Shown: positions 8,875 to 18,448, counted from the stretch's first letter. The stretch is DNA of 64,000 bases from Tenericutes bacterium HGW-Tenericutes-1 (GCA_002839155.1 PGXM01000009.1:1-64000), one strand, 5' to 3'. Numbers and translations: made by a program. The notes: a model not told the origin generated them from the sequence alone.

Positions 8875-9512
8875 TACCTGATTCTCTCAAAATGGTAAAT
8901 TGATTTCTTGAGTGTAACATAGTTCATTACTACAAATAGTACAATTCCAATGAAGAGAACAGTCAGTTGAGTCAAGACATTGCTCGATTTCAGTATATCT
9001 CTCATGAATGGAATTATGGCAGCACCCACTTCAAACAAACCAGCAAATAAAAGAGTTGCTACAACACCGATAATAATCGGTTTTCCAAACTTGTAAGCAG
9101 TCTTAAAATAATTTGGTAAAAGAATAATGTTGAACAATGCGAGCATGACTAACATGACGCCAAAATAAGCAGGATTGATTTCCATGAATAGATTCCAAGA
9201 CTCATATATAAGATTATGAATCACTCCAAAGATTACTGCAGATATAATATGAATCAACTCAAGAATCAAGAATGCAATAATTTTGGAACTTACGATATCT
9301 TTTTTTGATACTGGGAGTATTCCGCAAAACTTGTAATCAAGTTGTGCGGTATATCCACCGATGATTTGAGGAACACTGATCCAAAAAAAGTACATGATTA
9401 CCAGTGAATACAACCAGCTGGGAATAAAAAACAATAATGATAGTACAAAAGGAATGATAAAGAAGAATTTATTGATTGAGAATGTCAATTCTTTATATAG
9501 TAAGTTTTTCAT
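8874..9512 (-). CDS. ABC-2 type transporter permease
   Basis: 212 residues, about six hydrophobic helices in ABC-2 layout with a cytoplasmic loop carrying LPVSKKDIVSSKIIAF, a pattern common in these exporters. Its stop overlaps the regulator and its start overlaps the ATPase stop, so the three are made from one message. The exported compound cannot be told; YtrA-linked exporters in Bacillota often respond to cell-wall-active agents. Confidence 0.85.
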   Translation of the reverse strand: MKNLLYKELTFSINKFFFIIPFVLSLLFFIPSWLYSLVIMYFFWISVPQIIGGYTAQLDYKFCGILPVSKKDIVSSKIIAFLILELIHIISAVIFGVIHNLIYESWNLFMEINPAYFGVMLVMLALFNIILLPNYFKTAYKFGKPIIIGVVATLLFAGLFEVGAAIIPFMRDILKSSNVLTQLTVLFIGIVLFVVMNYVTLKKSIYHFERIR

Positions 9513-10357
9513 TAAGAATCTCTCCTCTCAGAAAAAAAGATAATTATGTCGTCAATCGAAGGTTCTGCATACCTTATGTCTTCATGTTCGATCATGAGAT
9601 CTGTTTTCATCAGACCATTGAATCCAAATGCGTTTTCTTTATAAGATATGAGATGATTCTTAATGACTTTTAAAGACTCTTTGGAACCATTGACTAATCT
9701 GTAACGGTCTAGCAAGTCATCCTTGCTGGAATGTTCAATGATGACTCCCTCTTTGATGAATGCAATAAAATCGGCACACTTTTCTAAATCGGTGGTAATA
9801 TGCGTTGAATAGAAAATACTGACTTCTTCTGTCTCTACCAGAGATTGAAAGATTTCAAGCAGATTATCTCTGGCTACCGGATCCAGACCGGTAGTGGGTT
9901 CATCTAATACTAATAAAGATGCATGATGGGATAAAGCAAGTGCCAAGACATATTTTAGATACATTCCCTTGGATAATTGATCTATTTTTTTTGATTCATC
10001 TAGTTTGAATTTTGTCAGGTAAGTCCTGTAGATATCTTCATCCCAAGAATCATAGAATCTCTTATAGATATTGGTTACTTGTTTGATTTGTTTTTTAGGA
10101 TAAAAGATTTCTCCTGATATATATCCAATATTTTTTTTGATTTCAATTTCATCTTGATCAATATCTTTTCCAAAGATTTTGATTATTCCACTATCTCTTT
10201 TAGTGATGTTTAGCATTGAGTTAATAGTTGTGGTTTTCCCTGCCCCGTTTTCTCCGACAAAACCAAGAATATATCCTTTGGGTAATGATAAAGAGACATT
10301 CTTTAGTTGAAATCCAGGATATGATTTATTTAGGTTGGTGATTGTTAATACATCCAT
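9512..10357 (-). CDS. ABC transporter ATP-binding protein (YtrB-like)
   Basis: 281 residues. Walker A GENGAGKTTT, signature QLSKGMYLKY (LSxGM form instead of LSGGQ, usual for this exporter group), Walker B LLVLDEPTTGLD and a switch histidine STHITTD. First gene of the exporter-regulator operon; ATG 10357 lies 9 nt after GGGGG. The C-terminal 60 residues after the ABC core are as expected for YtrB/EcsA-like ATPases. Confidence 0.9.
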   Translation of the reverse strand: MDVLTITNLNKSYPGFQLKNVSLSLPKGYILGFVGENGAGKTTTINSMLNITKRDSGIIKIFGKDIDQDEIEIKKNIGYISGEIFYPKKQIKQVTNIYKRFYDSWDEDIYRTYLTKFKLDESKKIDQLSKGMYLKYVLALALSHHASLLVLDEPTTGLDPVARDNLLEIFQSLVETEEVSIFYSTHITTDLEKCADFIAFIKEGVIIEHSSKDDLLDRYRLVNGSKESLKVIKNHLISYKENAFGFNGLMKTDLMIEHEDIRYAEPSIDDIIIFFSERRDS

Positions 10358-10373
10358 GTGTAATAACCCCCTT

Positions 10374-10421
10374 GTGTATATCGTTCATATACAGTATACA
10401 CGCGAGTATTTAATGTGTCAA
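10374..10421 (-). promoter_or_regulatory. Promoter and GntR operator of the ABC operon
   Basis: Minus strand TTGACA (10421-10416), 17 nt, TATACT (10398-10393). An inverted repeat GTGTATA-N14-TATACAC (10374-10401) covers the -10 box. YtrA-type repressors bind inverted GTGTA/TACAC half sites, so autoregulation by the GntR protein at 8497 is likely. Confidence 0.75.
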
Positions 10422-11085
10422 ATGATTTTACATATTTTCTTTAATTTTCTTTTGGAATACACTTCAAATAATTACGGAAAAGGGAAGGCGATGATTGAAC
10501 GTCTTCCTTCACATAGTATTCCATTTGCTTTTTTATCAGTAAATAAGTCATTGTCATAGATTATTACGATTATTGTGCAAACAACAAGAGATATTATAGA
10601 TAAGATTTATAAAAAAAGAAATGATGATACAAGAGAATTGAGTGAACTCGAGTGAATGATTTCACATGAAGAGAGATTTCTGTCAAGTAATTGTGTTAAA
10701 AAAGTTACAAAGGGATTGAGTAAATTGATTAGTAAGCGTATTGAAATCTGATGTAATCGAGTAAAAAATTTGGTAATCGTATTGAAACAAGCTTATTGTT
10801 TACGAAGGCTACCTTGTTTGTTTCATCTTTTCAATGTAAAACCCGAATGGATAAATTTCATAAAGGCACTATTGAGAGCAAAAAAAGGCTTGATACATTA
10901 GTATCAAACCTATAATAGATAGATGGATTGTGTAAACAAATTAATACAATTTAGCACCCTAACTACATTTTTGGCACTCTTGGAAAAATGTTTTGAGGAT
11001 TGTCTAACAAATACATCATATATTTAACATGAAACAGTGAATTGTCGCAAAAGGATGTTGATAACACTCTATTAAGCCTATTTTT
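10422..11085. other. Intergenic region, about 660 nt
   Basis: No intact gene seen. A plus-strand frame from 10560 to about 10900 is open apart from two TGA codons (10653, 10749), reading IDKIYKKRNDDTREL... then MISHEERFLSS..., possibly a decayed gene; no family recognised. The terminator at 10880-10910 serves the lipoprotein gene downstream. The stretch at 10911-11085 shows nothing clear. Confidence 0.4.
10880..10910 (-). terminator. Terminator for the beta-propeller lipoprotein transcript
   Basis: Minus strand GGTTTGATAC-TAAT-GTATCAAGCC (10-bp stem with one G-U) followed by seven T, about 175 nt after the stop at 11086. Confidence 0.7.
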
Positions 11086-12339
11086 TTATGGTTTAATCGA
11101 AGGACGCCACGAAGGAAATGTTGCAAAGGCTCCTTCTTTAGTCGTAGTCACTTTTTTGACCTCTGAACCATCGACATTCATTACATAGATTTCACTGCCA
11201 CCATTAACCTGAGATAAAAAGGCAATTTTCGAACCATCGGGGGACCATCTTGCTGCGCTGTCCATATAATCGTTATTAGTTAATGAAATAACCTCATACG
11301 TCAGAAGATTGAGAACACATATTTCAAAACTATCAATGTCCGTTTCGCCTTCAGGTGAAAGAAATTGTTGAAACATAATATACTGTCCATTTGGTGACCA
11401 CATAGGAAAGGATTCATTGTTTGGAGAATCAAGCAATTTCATAATATTTGTTCCATCGCTAGTGCAAGTGTATAAATCTTCATTTCCATCGATTACTTGG
11501 CTGTACACTAACTGATGTCCGTCGGGCGACCAACTCGCTGAATATCCATCGACAATTTTCTTTGAATCACTACCATCCGTATTCATAATCCAAATTTCAT
11601 TTCTGTCATTCTCTAATAAATACTGTCTTGTAAATACAATTTTATCACCACTTGCATTCCAATGGGGGAACATATCATAAACATAAGTCTGGTTTGTTAA
11701 TCGCGTCAGTGCTATAGTTTTGGTGTCATACGTGTAAATTGAAATGGTCCATTGACTATGCCATCCCCATATTGCCATCACAGTTCCATCCGGAGACCAA
11801 TCAGGTTGATTGAAGCCAACTTTAGTCGCTTCTAATAGTAATTCATGATGACTGCCATCTTGATTTACTTCATAGATGTCAAACATATGACCACTATTGT
11901 AACTAGGAATGAAACTATAGGTTAGTTCAGGTACTGAATTGTCTGGTAATGCTCTTACACATAATGTGAAATCTTTAGTGTCAGTAATTGTTGCTGTTTT
12001 TTTACCTGCTGTGAATTGAATCGTCATTGTTGCTGTTACTTTGACCGCTTGGTCGCCTACAGCAAAAGCTGGTCTTGTGACAATCCCAGTATTTGAAATA
12101 TATTCAGGTTTGTCAGAAACCCATGTAATCGCAATATCGTTTCTTCCTTCAGTGCTGAAGTCAATACTGCTAACAATATTGTTCATATCGGCAATAACTA
12201 ATGACGTCTTTGCTTCTTCTAGTAATGCTCTTGCTTCTTCCTCAACTTCTTTGTTTTCACATGCAATCAAAGCAATTGAAAAGAAGAAAATAGTGATAAA
12301 ACTTAACCATTTTTTCAGATTGAGTTTGGATAATACCAT
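11086..12339 (-). CDS. Lipoprotein with Ig-like domain and TolB/PD40-type beta-propeller
   Basis: 417 residues. Signal peptide with lipobox IALIAC (Cys about 27), so anchored outside on the membrane. Residues 45-130 resemble an atrophied bacterial Ig-like domain (ITWVSDKPEYIS...GIVTRPA). The rest holds about six PD40/TolB-like blades seen as PDWSPDG, PHWNASGDKIVF, ASWSPDGHQLVY, PMWSPNGQYIMF, ARWSPDGSKIAF and PSWRPS. Such propellers bind proteins or peptides; no enzyme motif is visible. ATG 12339 follows GGAGGAAG. A 20-bp near-palindrome lies about 105 nt upstream. Confidence 0.85.
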   Translation of the reverse strand: MVLSKLNLKKWLSFITIFFFSIALIACENKEVEEEARALLEEAKTSLVIADMNNIVSSIDFSTEGRNDIAITWVSDKPEYISNTGIVTRPAFAVGDQAVKVTATMTIQFTAGKKTATITDTKDFTLCVRALPDNSVPELTYSFIPSYNSGHMFDIYEVNQDGSHHELLLEATKVGFNQPDWSPDGTVMAIWGWHSQWTISIYTYDTKTIALTRLTNQTYVYDMFPHWNASGDKIVFTRQYLLENDRNEIWIMNTDGSDSKKIVDGYSASWSPDGHQLVYSQVIDGNEDLYTCTSDGTNIMKLLDSPNNESFPMWSPNGQYIMFQQFLSPEGETDIDSFEICVLNLLTYEVISLTNNDYMDSAARWSPDGSKIAFLSQVNGGSEIYVMNVDGSEVKKVTTTKEGAFATFPSWRPSIKP

Positions 12340-12443
12340 TTTTTCTTCCTCCGATGTAACAAATTATTTTTACTATGAAAGGTGATATCATTGAATGATG
12401 AAAGTAGTCATTGATACTTGCTAGAGTATTCTCATATTTTAAT

Positions 12444-12463
12444 AGATATGGATGTCCGTATCT
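12444..12463. promoter_or_regulatory. 20-bp near-palindrome, possible operator
   Basis: AGATATGGATGTCCGTATCT is palindromic with one mismatched pair. It lies upstream of the lipoprotein gene that starts at 12339 and downstream of the acetyltransferase that ends at 12611. Confidence 0.35.
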
Positions 12464-12610
12464 CTTGATTTCACAATGATTTGCTTGGCTGTAAATCTAT
12501 TACCCTTCATACTTTCTTAACCCTATATTGTATTTATTATCATTAAACTCTATTCAAAGTCGAATACATTTTTGGGGCTCTCTAGATTGTACAACTTTAT
12601 TGGTATCATT

Positions 12611-13378
12611 TTATAAATAATGGTACATGAACCACACTTTTTCTTCTTTATAACCCAACTTCTTTGCAATATGTGTCGAGATATCGTTGGCTGAATCCCA
12701 AATCGGAACATATCCTTTTTTGAACGACTCTTCAATAAAATAGGTGCATAATGTCGTTCCCATACCTTTAAACCGATGATGTTGATATGATTCATAACCC
12801 ACTCTGAAATATAGTTCGATTTCATGACCAACAATCGGATAATTGGTAATAGAAAAACCATGACAAACTCCTTGATCATCAACCAATGCGAAGCCAAAGC
12901 CATTGGATAAAAAATCACTTTGTGTGAAAAATTTAGAGATGACATCATCAAAAATCATACCTTCTATGACATGCTTCTTCTCAATCGGTACGATGGATAG
13001 TCCTGTCGGTGTATTCCTTCTTTGACTCCTAATATGGTCTAAATTTAAAGAAGTTGAACTGAACTGTATTCTCAGATGGGTAACGACACCATCTTTGAAG
13101 TAATCTTGGATTACCTCTTTCCAAGCATTCGAAGATGCAATAATCCAAGAATCCTTTTTAAACAGAGAAAATACATCCTTGTTATGCTGCTCAGAAGGTT
13201 CACCTAAGATAAAAAATGCTGGATTTAAATAGAATACGATACATTGTGGGTTTTCCTCATTCTCAACAAATATTTGAGGGGAAAAATCTCTAATTGCATA
13301 CTTGATAAAATTTTGAAAAACTTCATATGATTTGAAAAGCTCGTAGTATTTTTCTAGGTTTTTCTTTATCTCAATCAT
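12611..13378 (-). CDS. GNAT family N-acetyltransferase
   Basis: 255 residues. The C-terminal half has the GNAT acetyl-CoA site: RVGYESYQHHRFKGMGTTLCTYFIEESFKKG (position of motif A, here RFKGMG) followed by IWDSANDISTHIAKKLGYK, as in the GNAT_acetyltran group. The N-terminal half is the variable lid seen in that group. The acceptor is unknown. It starts 2 nt after the HTH gene stop and its ribosome site GAGG overlaps that gene's end, so the two form an operon. Confidence 0.85.
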   Translation of the reverse strand: MIEIKKNLEKYYELFKSYEVFQNFIKYAIRDFSPQIFVENEENPQCIVFYLNPAFFILGEPSEQHNKDVFSLFKKDSWIIASSNAWKEVIQDYFKDGVVTHLRIQFSSTSLNLDHIRSQRRNTPTGLSIVPIEKKHVIEGMIFDDVISKFFTQSDFLSNGFGFALVDDQGVCHGFSITNYPIVGHEIELYFRVGYESYQHHRFKGMGTTLCTYFIEESFKKGYVPIWDSANDISTHIAKKLGYKEEKVWFMYHYL

Positions 13379-13380
13379 GA

Positions 13381-13905
13381 CTATTCCTCTTTCTTGTACT
13401 TATGGATATAGTCTAGAAACATATAATCATTTTCGGAGTTTATCTTAGAAATGATGATTTCAAATATCGAGTATAGGTACCCCTTTGACAAATTTGAATA
13501 TTCAATAAGGATTTTGAAATCAACGAGAAATTCATCCAGTGAGTTGACATTCCTTTTGATTTCTGTTTTTTTCAGAAGTTCTTTTGTACTGGTTATAACA
13601 TAGGTTTTCTTTCGAATTGCAGCAACTTCCAAAAACTTGGTTCTTATGTAATTGATCACTTGTGTATCTGCACTCTCTAATTTCTGGTAAATATCATCAA
13701 CAGTCAGGTCTTCTTGGTAAAACTCTTCGTAACCTTGGAAAAAAATAATTAGTTTTTCCTTTACTTTGCTTGGAAGGGTGTTAATCGTGTGTTTTTTATA
13801 ATTATATAGTGTTCTGATATCGATGAACAAAAAATCAGCCAAGTCGTCTGATTGAATATTTAATCTCTCTTGAAGATAGTTTAAAAACTTACTCTTTTCT
13901 TGCAT
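13381..13905 (-). CDS. HTH regulator-like protein, partner of GNAT gene
   Basis: About 174 residues. Residues 1-45 look like a helix-turn-helix (KFLNYLQERLNIQSDDLADFLFIDIRTLYNYKKHT), followed by an all-helical domain of unknown type. ATG 13905 lies 6 nt after GAGGTG; the upstream ATG 13911 touches the ribosome site. Its promoter carries two exact 16-bp direct repeats, so it is likely autoregulated. First gene of a two-gene operon with the acetyltransferase. Confidence 0.65.
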   Translation of the reverse strand: MQEKSKFLNYLQERLNIQSDDLADFLFIDIRTLYNYKKHTINTLPSKVKEKLIIFFQGYEEFYQEDLTVDDIYQKLESADTQVINYIRTKFLEVAAIRKKTYVITSTKELLKKTEIKRNVNSLDEFLVDFKILIEYSNLSKGYLYSIFEIIISKINSENDYMFLDYIHKYKKEE

Positions 13906-13924
13906 ATTCATCACCTCAAACAAT

Positions 13925-13966
13925 ATTATATCATTTTTTGTGATACTTAAATCATTTTTTGTGATA
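13925..13966 (-). promoter_or_regulatory. Promoter with two 16-bp direct-repeat operators
   Basis: TATCACAAAAAATGAT occurs twice exactly (13930-13945 and 13951-13966 on the minus strand), offset by 21 bp, two helical turns. Each copy has ATCA/TGAT dyad ends. The proximal copy runs into a TATAAT -10 box (13930-13925) of the HTH gene. Confidence 0.7.
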
Positions 13967-14278
13967 TTTTTATATTTTTCTCATTTTTGAAATTTTCACT
14001 GGTAAAGACATCAAATTCAACCATGTGGAAATTCAACTCTCATATTATAAAATCTCATGATAATCGTGTATACAGTTTCGCACCCCTAAATTATGGCTTT
14101 ACAAAGATGACTGTCTAAAGCAACTGTTTAAAATCCACCTAATCCAGCACTTCATTTATTTATATGCATATGATCTCACAACACTCTTTTCAAATATCAT
14201 ATTAATCCAAGAGCAATTGGAAAAAAGAAAGGATTGTCATCAGTGCTTCCAGTGACCAACCTATAGATTAGAATAAAA
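13967..14278. other. Intergenic region, about 310 nt
   Basis: AT-rich, no coding frame or RNA recognised. It separates the HTH/GNAT operon from the 3' end of the GGDEF/HD-GYP gene. Confidence 0.5.
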
Positions 14279-14308
14279 ATCCCGCCTTGAAGGCGGGGAT
14301 TCTTTTTT
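14275..14308 (-). terminator. Strong Rho-independent terminator
   Basis: CCCGCC-TTGA-AGGCGGGG stem-loop with T-rich tails on both sides; it terminates the GGDEF/HD-GYP gene on the minus strand. Confidence 0.85.
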
Positions 14309-14324
14309 GATATGTTATTGGAAA

Positions 14325-17300
14325 TTAGTTCCAATCAGCCTTTAATACCTTTTCAACAAAAACTCTCGCCAATTCAGGATCAAATTGAGTTCCCGAACAT
14401 CTGATAATTTCCATTATCGCTTGTTCTTCAGTAAATTTTTCTTTATAAACGCGGTCTGAAGTCATTGCTTCAAATGCGTCAACAATACAAATAATTCTTG
14501 AAAACAGGGGAATATCTTTACCTTTTTTTTGGGCTGGATACCCATTCCCATCCCAACGTTCATGATGATACAAGGCATGGACAGCAAGATCTGAATATTC
14601 GTCGGCAGCTTTAAGAATCTGATAAGAAATTTCTGGATGCGTCTTAATAATATTGAATTCTTCTGTTGTCAATTTTTGCGGTTTTTTTAGTATCGCATCA
14701 GGAATAGATATTTTACCAATGTCATGGTACATTCCGGCTAATTCCAATTCTTTGATTTCCTCTTCCTTCAGGGCTAATGCTACACCCATATGCTTGCACA
14801 AAAGACTTACTTTGGCGGAATGAATTCTCTCTTCAGAATATTTATTTGTTAATGTCTTTAGAATAGCTTTAATCGCATTATTGCGGACGCTAATACTCTC
14901 GGAGAGTTTATGACGATACATTTGATTTTCAGCAAGTTTTAAGACTTCATCTAAACTCTCTTTCGATTTTTCATCTTTTATTGCGTAACCGATAGCGAGT
15001 GATAATGATATATTTTCAACGTTACTCTTCTGCGATTTTGTTTTGATTGTCTCTGTAATTATTTCCAATTTTTCTTCTGAAATATTTGGGATAATAATCG
15101 CAAACTCGTCTCCGCCAATTCGACAGACAACATCCGCATCTCCGAATGCTTCCAGAAGTAACTTTGCGGCTTTCCTTAAAGCGATGTCACCAACTTCATG
15201 TCCAAACGCGTCATTGATGATTTTTAGTCCATTGACATCGATCATCATAATGCCTAAAGGATAATATTTCTTGTTATCTAATTCACCATATTTTTTGGCA
15301 AAAAATCGGCGATTATAAAGTTCTGTCAAATAGTCATGGCTACTTAAGTATTTTATTTCATCTTGTTGAACTTTCTCATCCGTAATATCTATGAAGCTAA
15401 CAACAACTTCATTGATACTGTTGTCTTCATTATAAATTGGAACACCGTTAACTGAAACCCAAAACAATTTATCTTCATGAATATGTTTGATCCCTATAAT
15501 ATAGTTTTTTACAGGTTTTTTAGTACTGATAATAATATTGACAGGATACTTTTCGTGTTTCAATTTTTGATAATTTGTATCAACAAATTGAAACTTCTTT
15601 GAATTAGCGGTTTCGCCTCTTAATTCGTCATATTCAAGACCCAAAATGACTTCTGCGCGTTTATTGAACGAAATGATTCTCGTATCATTCGCATGTATGA
15701 CAATTCCTGCTTCTAGACTATTTAATACTTCTTTATATCTATTTTCGCTTATTCTTAATTTATCTTCTGCTAATTTGCTTTCTGTAATATCTTCTCCCGA
15801 GCTTAACACACCGATTAATTCTCCATCTTGATCATATAATATTGAATTATACCAGGAAATATATCGCTCTTCTCCTTTTGCATTAATGATGGAGTTTTCG
15901 TGTTTGTCGATAATACCGTTACCCTTGACGAAAACATGATTAAACACTTCTTTTATTGACTCATAGTCATGTTTTGGAATAAAATTGTCAAACCAGTTTT
16001 TGCCGACAATATCTTTTTCATCATATCCTAAGATTTTACAACCAGTTCTATTAATCAGCGAAACAACACCTTCCTTGTTTAAAAACAGAATTATGACTCC
16101 TGCGATATTCAAATAATTTTGTGCTCGTTCTTTTTCGCTTATTAAAGCTTTTTGATTGTTTATTCTTTCGGTAATGTCTCTTGCATAAGCAGTACAACCG
16201 ATTATCTTTTCCCCATCATATATTGGGTTATAGAATGATTCATAATAAGCTTTGTTTATATCTCCATATTCTTCAATTGTGGTATTTGATTTGCCTGATA
16301 AAGCTAAATCATAATTCATTTTTGAATTTGCTTTATCAACTTCAGAAGTGATACAATCCATCAGATTCATACCAATTTCAACATCCATACCATAAGCGGA
16401 TTTCATAACTTCTTTATGAAAATTGTTAAAATATAGATAATTGTAATCATTGTCAATCGCTAGAACGATCATGTTCACCGGACTATTCAAACTAGCCTTG
16501 AGTAATGTTTGTGTTTGTTGGAGTTCATTTACTAGGGATTCTCTTTCCTTTTGTGCATTGTATTTATCAGTATAATCTCTGAACACCAAAACAGCTCCAA
16601 TGACTTCCCCATTGCTAAGAATGATTGGTGCGGCGCTATCGGCTATTGGTCTAATTATGCCATCTTTGGATTTAAGTATTGTATGATTTGCTAATTCGTG
16701 AATAATTCCCGAATTAATGACTTTATTAATGATATTTTCGCTTTTTTCACCAGTCAACTCACTATATATTGAAAATACTTCTTCAATTTTCATTCCTATA
16801 GCTTCTTCTTTAGTCCAACCAGTCAATTCTTCAGCAATCTTGTTTATTAGAGTAATCTTTCCTGATTTGTCTGTACAAATTACTCCGTCTCCAACTGAAA
16901 GCAAAGTTGTTTCAAAAAGCAGTCTTTCTTTTGCCAATGCTTTCTTGTTTTTTAAATCTTCAGTGATATCAATGGCTACGCTCATTGCCATTTTGTTGTT
17001 CTCCGACGTATTGCCTATATATGCTGAATAAAAATCCCAAGATAATTCTTGATTATCCTTTGATTTGATAACAAAGACACCATCATGTTGACGTTCTTTT
17101 AGATTATATAGTTCATTAACAAACGCTTTGACATCATTCTGTTTGGATCCGTATGCAGCTTTTGTCCATGCATTGATTGTCGGTATATCATTTTTCGAAT
17201 AACCTGAAATGTCTTCCCAAGCGTCACTGATATTTAATACTTTGCCAACATCCGTATGAATCATAATTGGTACTGGAGCGTGTTTTACGATATTGGAAAA

Positions 17301-17702
17301 AACACTTTGTAATGCCAATATGTTATCGTCTTGTTTTTTGCTCAAGGTAATATCATTAAAAACAGTGATAAAGTGGTTCTTTTCAGGTGAAAAAACCTCG
17401 ACGCAATACCAACTTTTCAAATGTTCGGAATATGCATCAAATCGCCTTGTTTCATTGTTTTTTACAATATCTCCATATACTTCAATCCATTTGAATGTTT
17501 CCTTTTCAATCCCCGGAATGACTTCTAAAATGGTTTTTCCTATGATATCTTTTGCCAATAATCCTGTGAATGTTTCAAAAGCTGGATTGACTTCAATGAA
17601 GCGATAATCTAAGGGCTCACCAGATTGATCAAAAATCATTTCATGAAATGCATAACCAATTGGCGAATTGTAAAGTATATTCTTATAGAGATTTTCTTGC
17701 AC
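14325..17702 (-). CDS. Multi-PAS sensor with GGDEF and HD-GYP domains
   Basis: About 1125 residues, no membrane segment. Six PAS/PAC units fill residues 5 to about 790 (for example NLYKNILYNSPIGYAF, LLSVGDGVICTD, NLEAG-like LNSLEAGIVIH). A GGDEF domain follows with intact CRIGGDEFAII near residue 862, then an HD-GYP domain with MYHDIGKISIPD and HHERWDGNGYP near 990-1050. Both motifs are intact, so it could both make and break c-di-GMP; many such fusions favour one activity. The start is GTG 17702, 9 nt after AGGAG; the TTG at 17711 abuts the ribosome site. It may control the pilus through the MshEN domain of PilB at 39470. Confidence 0.9.
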   Translation of the reverse strand: MQENLYKNILYNSPIGYAFHEMIFDQSGEPLDYRFIEVNPAFETFTGLLAKDIIGKTILEVIPGIEKETFKWIEVYGDIVKNNETRRFDAYSEHLKSWYCVEVFSPEKNHFITVFNDITLSKKQDDNILALQSVFSNIVKHAPVPIMIHTDVGKVLNISDAWEDISGYSKNDIPTINAWTKAAYGSKQNDVKAFVNELYNLKERQHDGVFVIKSKDNQELSWDFYSAYIGNTSENNKMAMSVAIDITEDLKNKKALAKERLLFETTLLSVGDGVICTDKSGKITLINKIAEELTGWTKEEAIGMKIEEVFSIYSELTGEKSENIINKVINSGIIHELANHTILKSKDGIIRPIADSAAPIILSNGEVIGAVLVFRDYTDKYNAQKERESLVNELQQTQTLLKASLNSPVNMIVLAIDNDYNYLYFNNFHKEVMKSAYGMDVEIGMNLMDCITSEVDKANSKMNYDLALSGKSNTTIEEYGDINKAYYESFYNPIYDGEKIIGCTAYARDITERINNQKALISEKERAQNYLNIAGVIILFLNKEGVVSLINRTGCKILGYDEKDIVGKNWFDNFIPKHDYESIKEVFNHVFVKGNGIIDKHENSIINAKGEERYISWYNSILYDQDGELIGVLSSGEDITESKLAEDKLRISENRYKEVLNSLEAGIVIHANDTRIISFNKRAEVILGLEYDELRGETANSKKFQFVDTNYQKLKHEKYPVNIIISTKKPVKNYIIGIKHIHEDKLFWVSVNGVPIYNEDNSINEVVVSFIDITDEKVQQDEIKYLSSHDYLTELYNRRFFAKKYGELDNKKYYPLGIMMIDVNGLKIINDAFGHEVGDIALRKAAKLLLEAFGDADVVCRIGGDEFAIIIPNISEEKLEIITETIKTKSQKSNVENISLSLAIGYAIKDEKSKESLDEVLKLAENQMYRHKLSESISVRNNAIKAILKTLTNKYSEERIHSAKVSLLCKHMGVALALKEEEIKELELAGMYHDIGKISIPDAILKKPQKLTTEEFNIIKTHPEISYQILKAADEYSDLAVHALYHHERWDGNGYPAQKKGKDIPLFSRIICIVDAFEAMTSDRVYKEKFTEEQAIMEIIRCSGTQFDPELARVFVEKVLKADWN

Positions 17703-18185
17703 TAATACCAACTCCTTGGTTTGTAAAATGTTTTTGACTTTTGTGATAATTGGGACTTTAATACTTCTAACTTATATATTTTATTCAATTTCGTTGATGT
17801 CCTGAGTAATATTTTTTTTATTATACCACATAAATTGTTTTTGTACGAATTGCTTAAGTAAAATTTTTATAAATTATTTCAATGCAATTATTGTAAATTT
17901 AGTAGATAGTTGCGTTAATCAGGACGAAGAGTAAAATTGGTACTGACACGCTTGATGGATGCTTTAATTTCTATAGCTGTAGCTAGATATTTTTCCCAAC
18001 TCCGTTTGAGTGATAAACAAGATATTGTTTTGCTCCTTCAATTTAGTTATAATCGTGTAAGTTTACTTCAAATCGTATAGATGTTTTATGATGCGTAAAA
18101 TCTGGCCATAAAAAAAACTTCTTTCATTAGAGAATATGATTACTATACCATATCTCCAACTTCTGGAAGCTATTTCATTTATATA
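17703..18185. other. Intergenic region, about 480 nt
   Basis: Contains the upstream region of the PAS/GGDEF gene and the 3' flank of tRNA-Leu. No gene or clear hairpin terminator identified. Confidence 0.4.
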
Positions 18186-18270
18186 TGGTGCGGTCGATGG
18201 GATTTGAACCCACACGCCTTTCGGCACTACCCCCTCAAAGTAGCGCGTCTGCCAGTTTCGCCACGACCGC
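18186..18270 (-). tRNA. tRNA-Leu(GAG)
   Basis: 85 nt with encoded CCA, acceptor GCGGTCG/CGACCGC, long variable arm typical of class II tRNA, anticodon loop TTGAGGG giving GAG, T-arm GTGGGTTCAAATCCCAT. Confidence 0.95.
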
Positions 18271-18363
18271 AAGAGCATGTTTGTTAATTAAAAAATCAAA
18301 AAACATGTTATGATAGAAAGATCCTTTTTTCACATCAATTACCCTAGATAAAAAGAGAGCATT

Positions 18364-18448
18364 TGGTGCGGCTGATGGGATTCGAACCCACACGCCTTTC
18401 GGCACTACCGCCTGAAGATAGCGCGTCTGCCAGTTTCGCCACAGCCGC
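18364..18448 (-). tRNA. tRNA-Leu(CAG)
   Basis: 85 nt with encoded CCA, acceptor GCGGCTG/CAGCCGC, long variable arm, anticodon loop TTCAGGC giving CAG. Body nearly identical to the neighbouring tRNA-Leu(GAG); the two lie 93 nt apart and probably share one transcript. A TATAAT box is present about 20 nt upstream on the minus strand. Confidence 0.95.

Noticed and set aside
8874-10357. Lantibiotic immunity function for the ABC exporter
   Set aside because: No lantibiotic genes or specific immunity motifs nearby; only the YtrA-type regulation is supported.
12550-12951. 133-codon minus-strand frame overlapping the GNAT gene
   Set aside because: Lies in another frame inside a well-supported acetyltransferase; composition is odd and there is no ribosome site.
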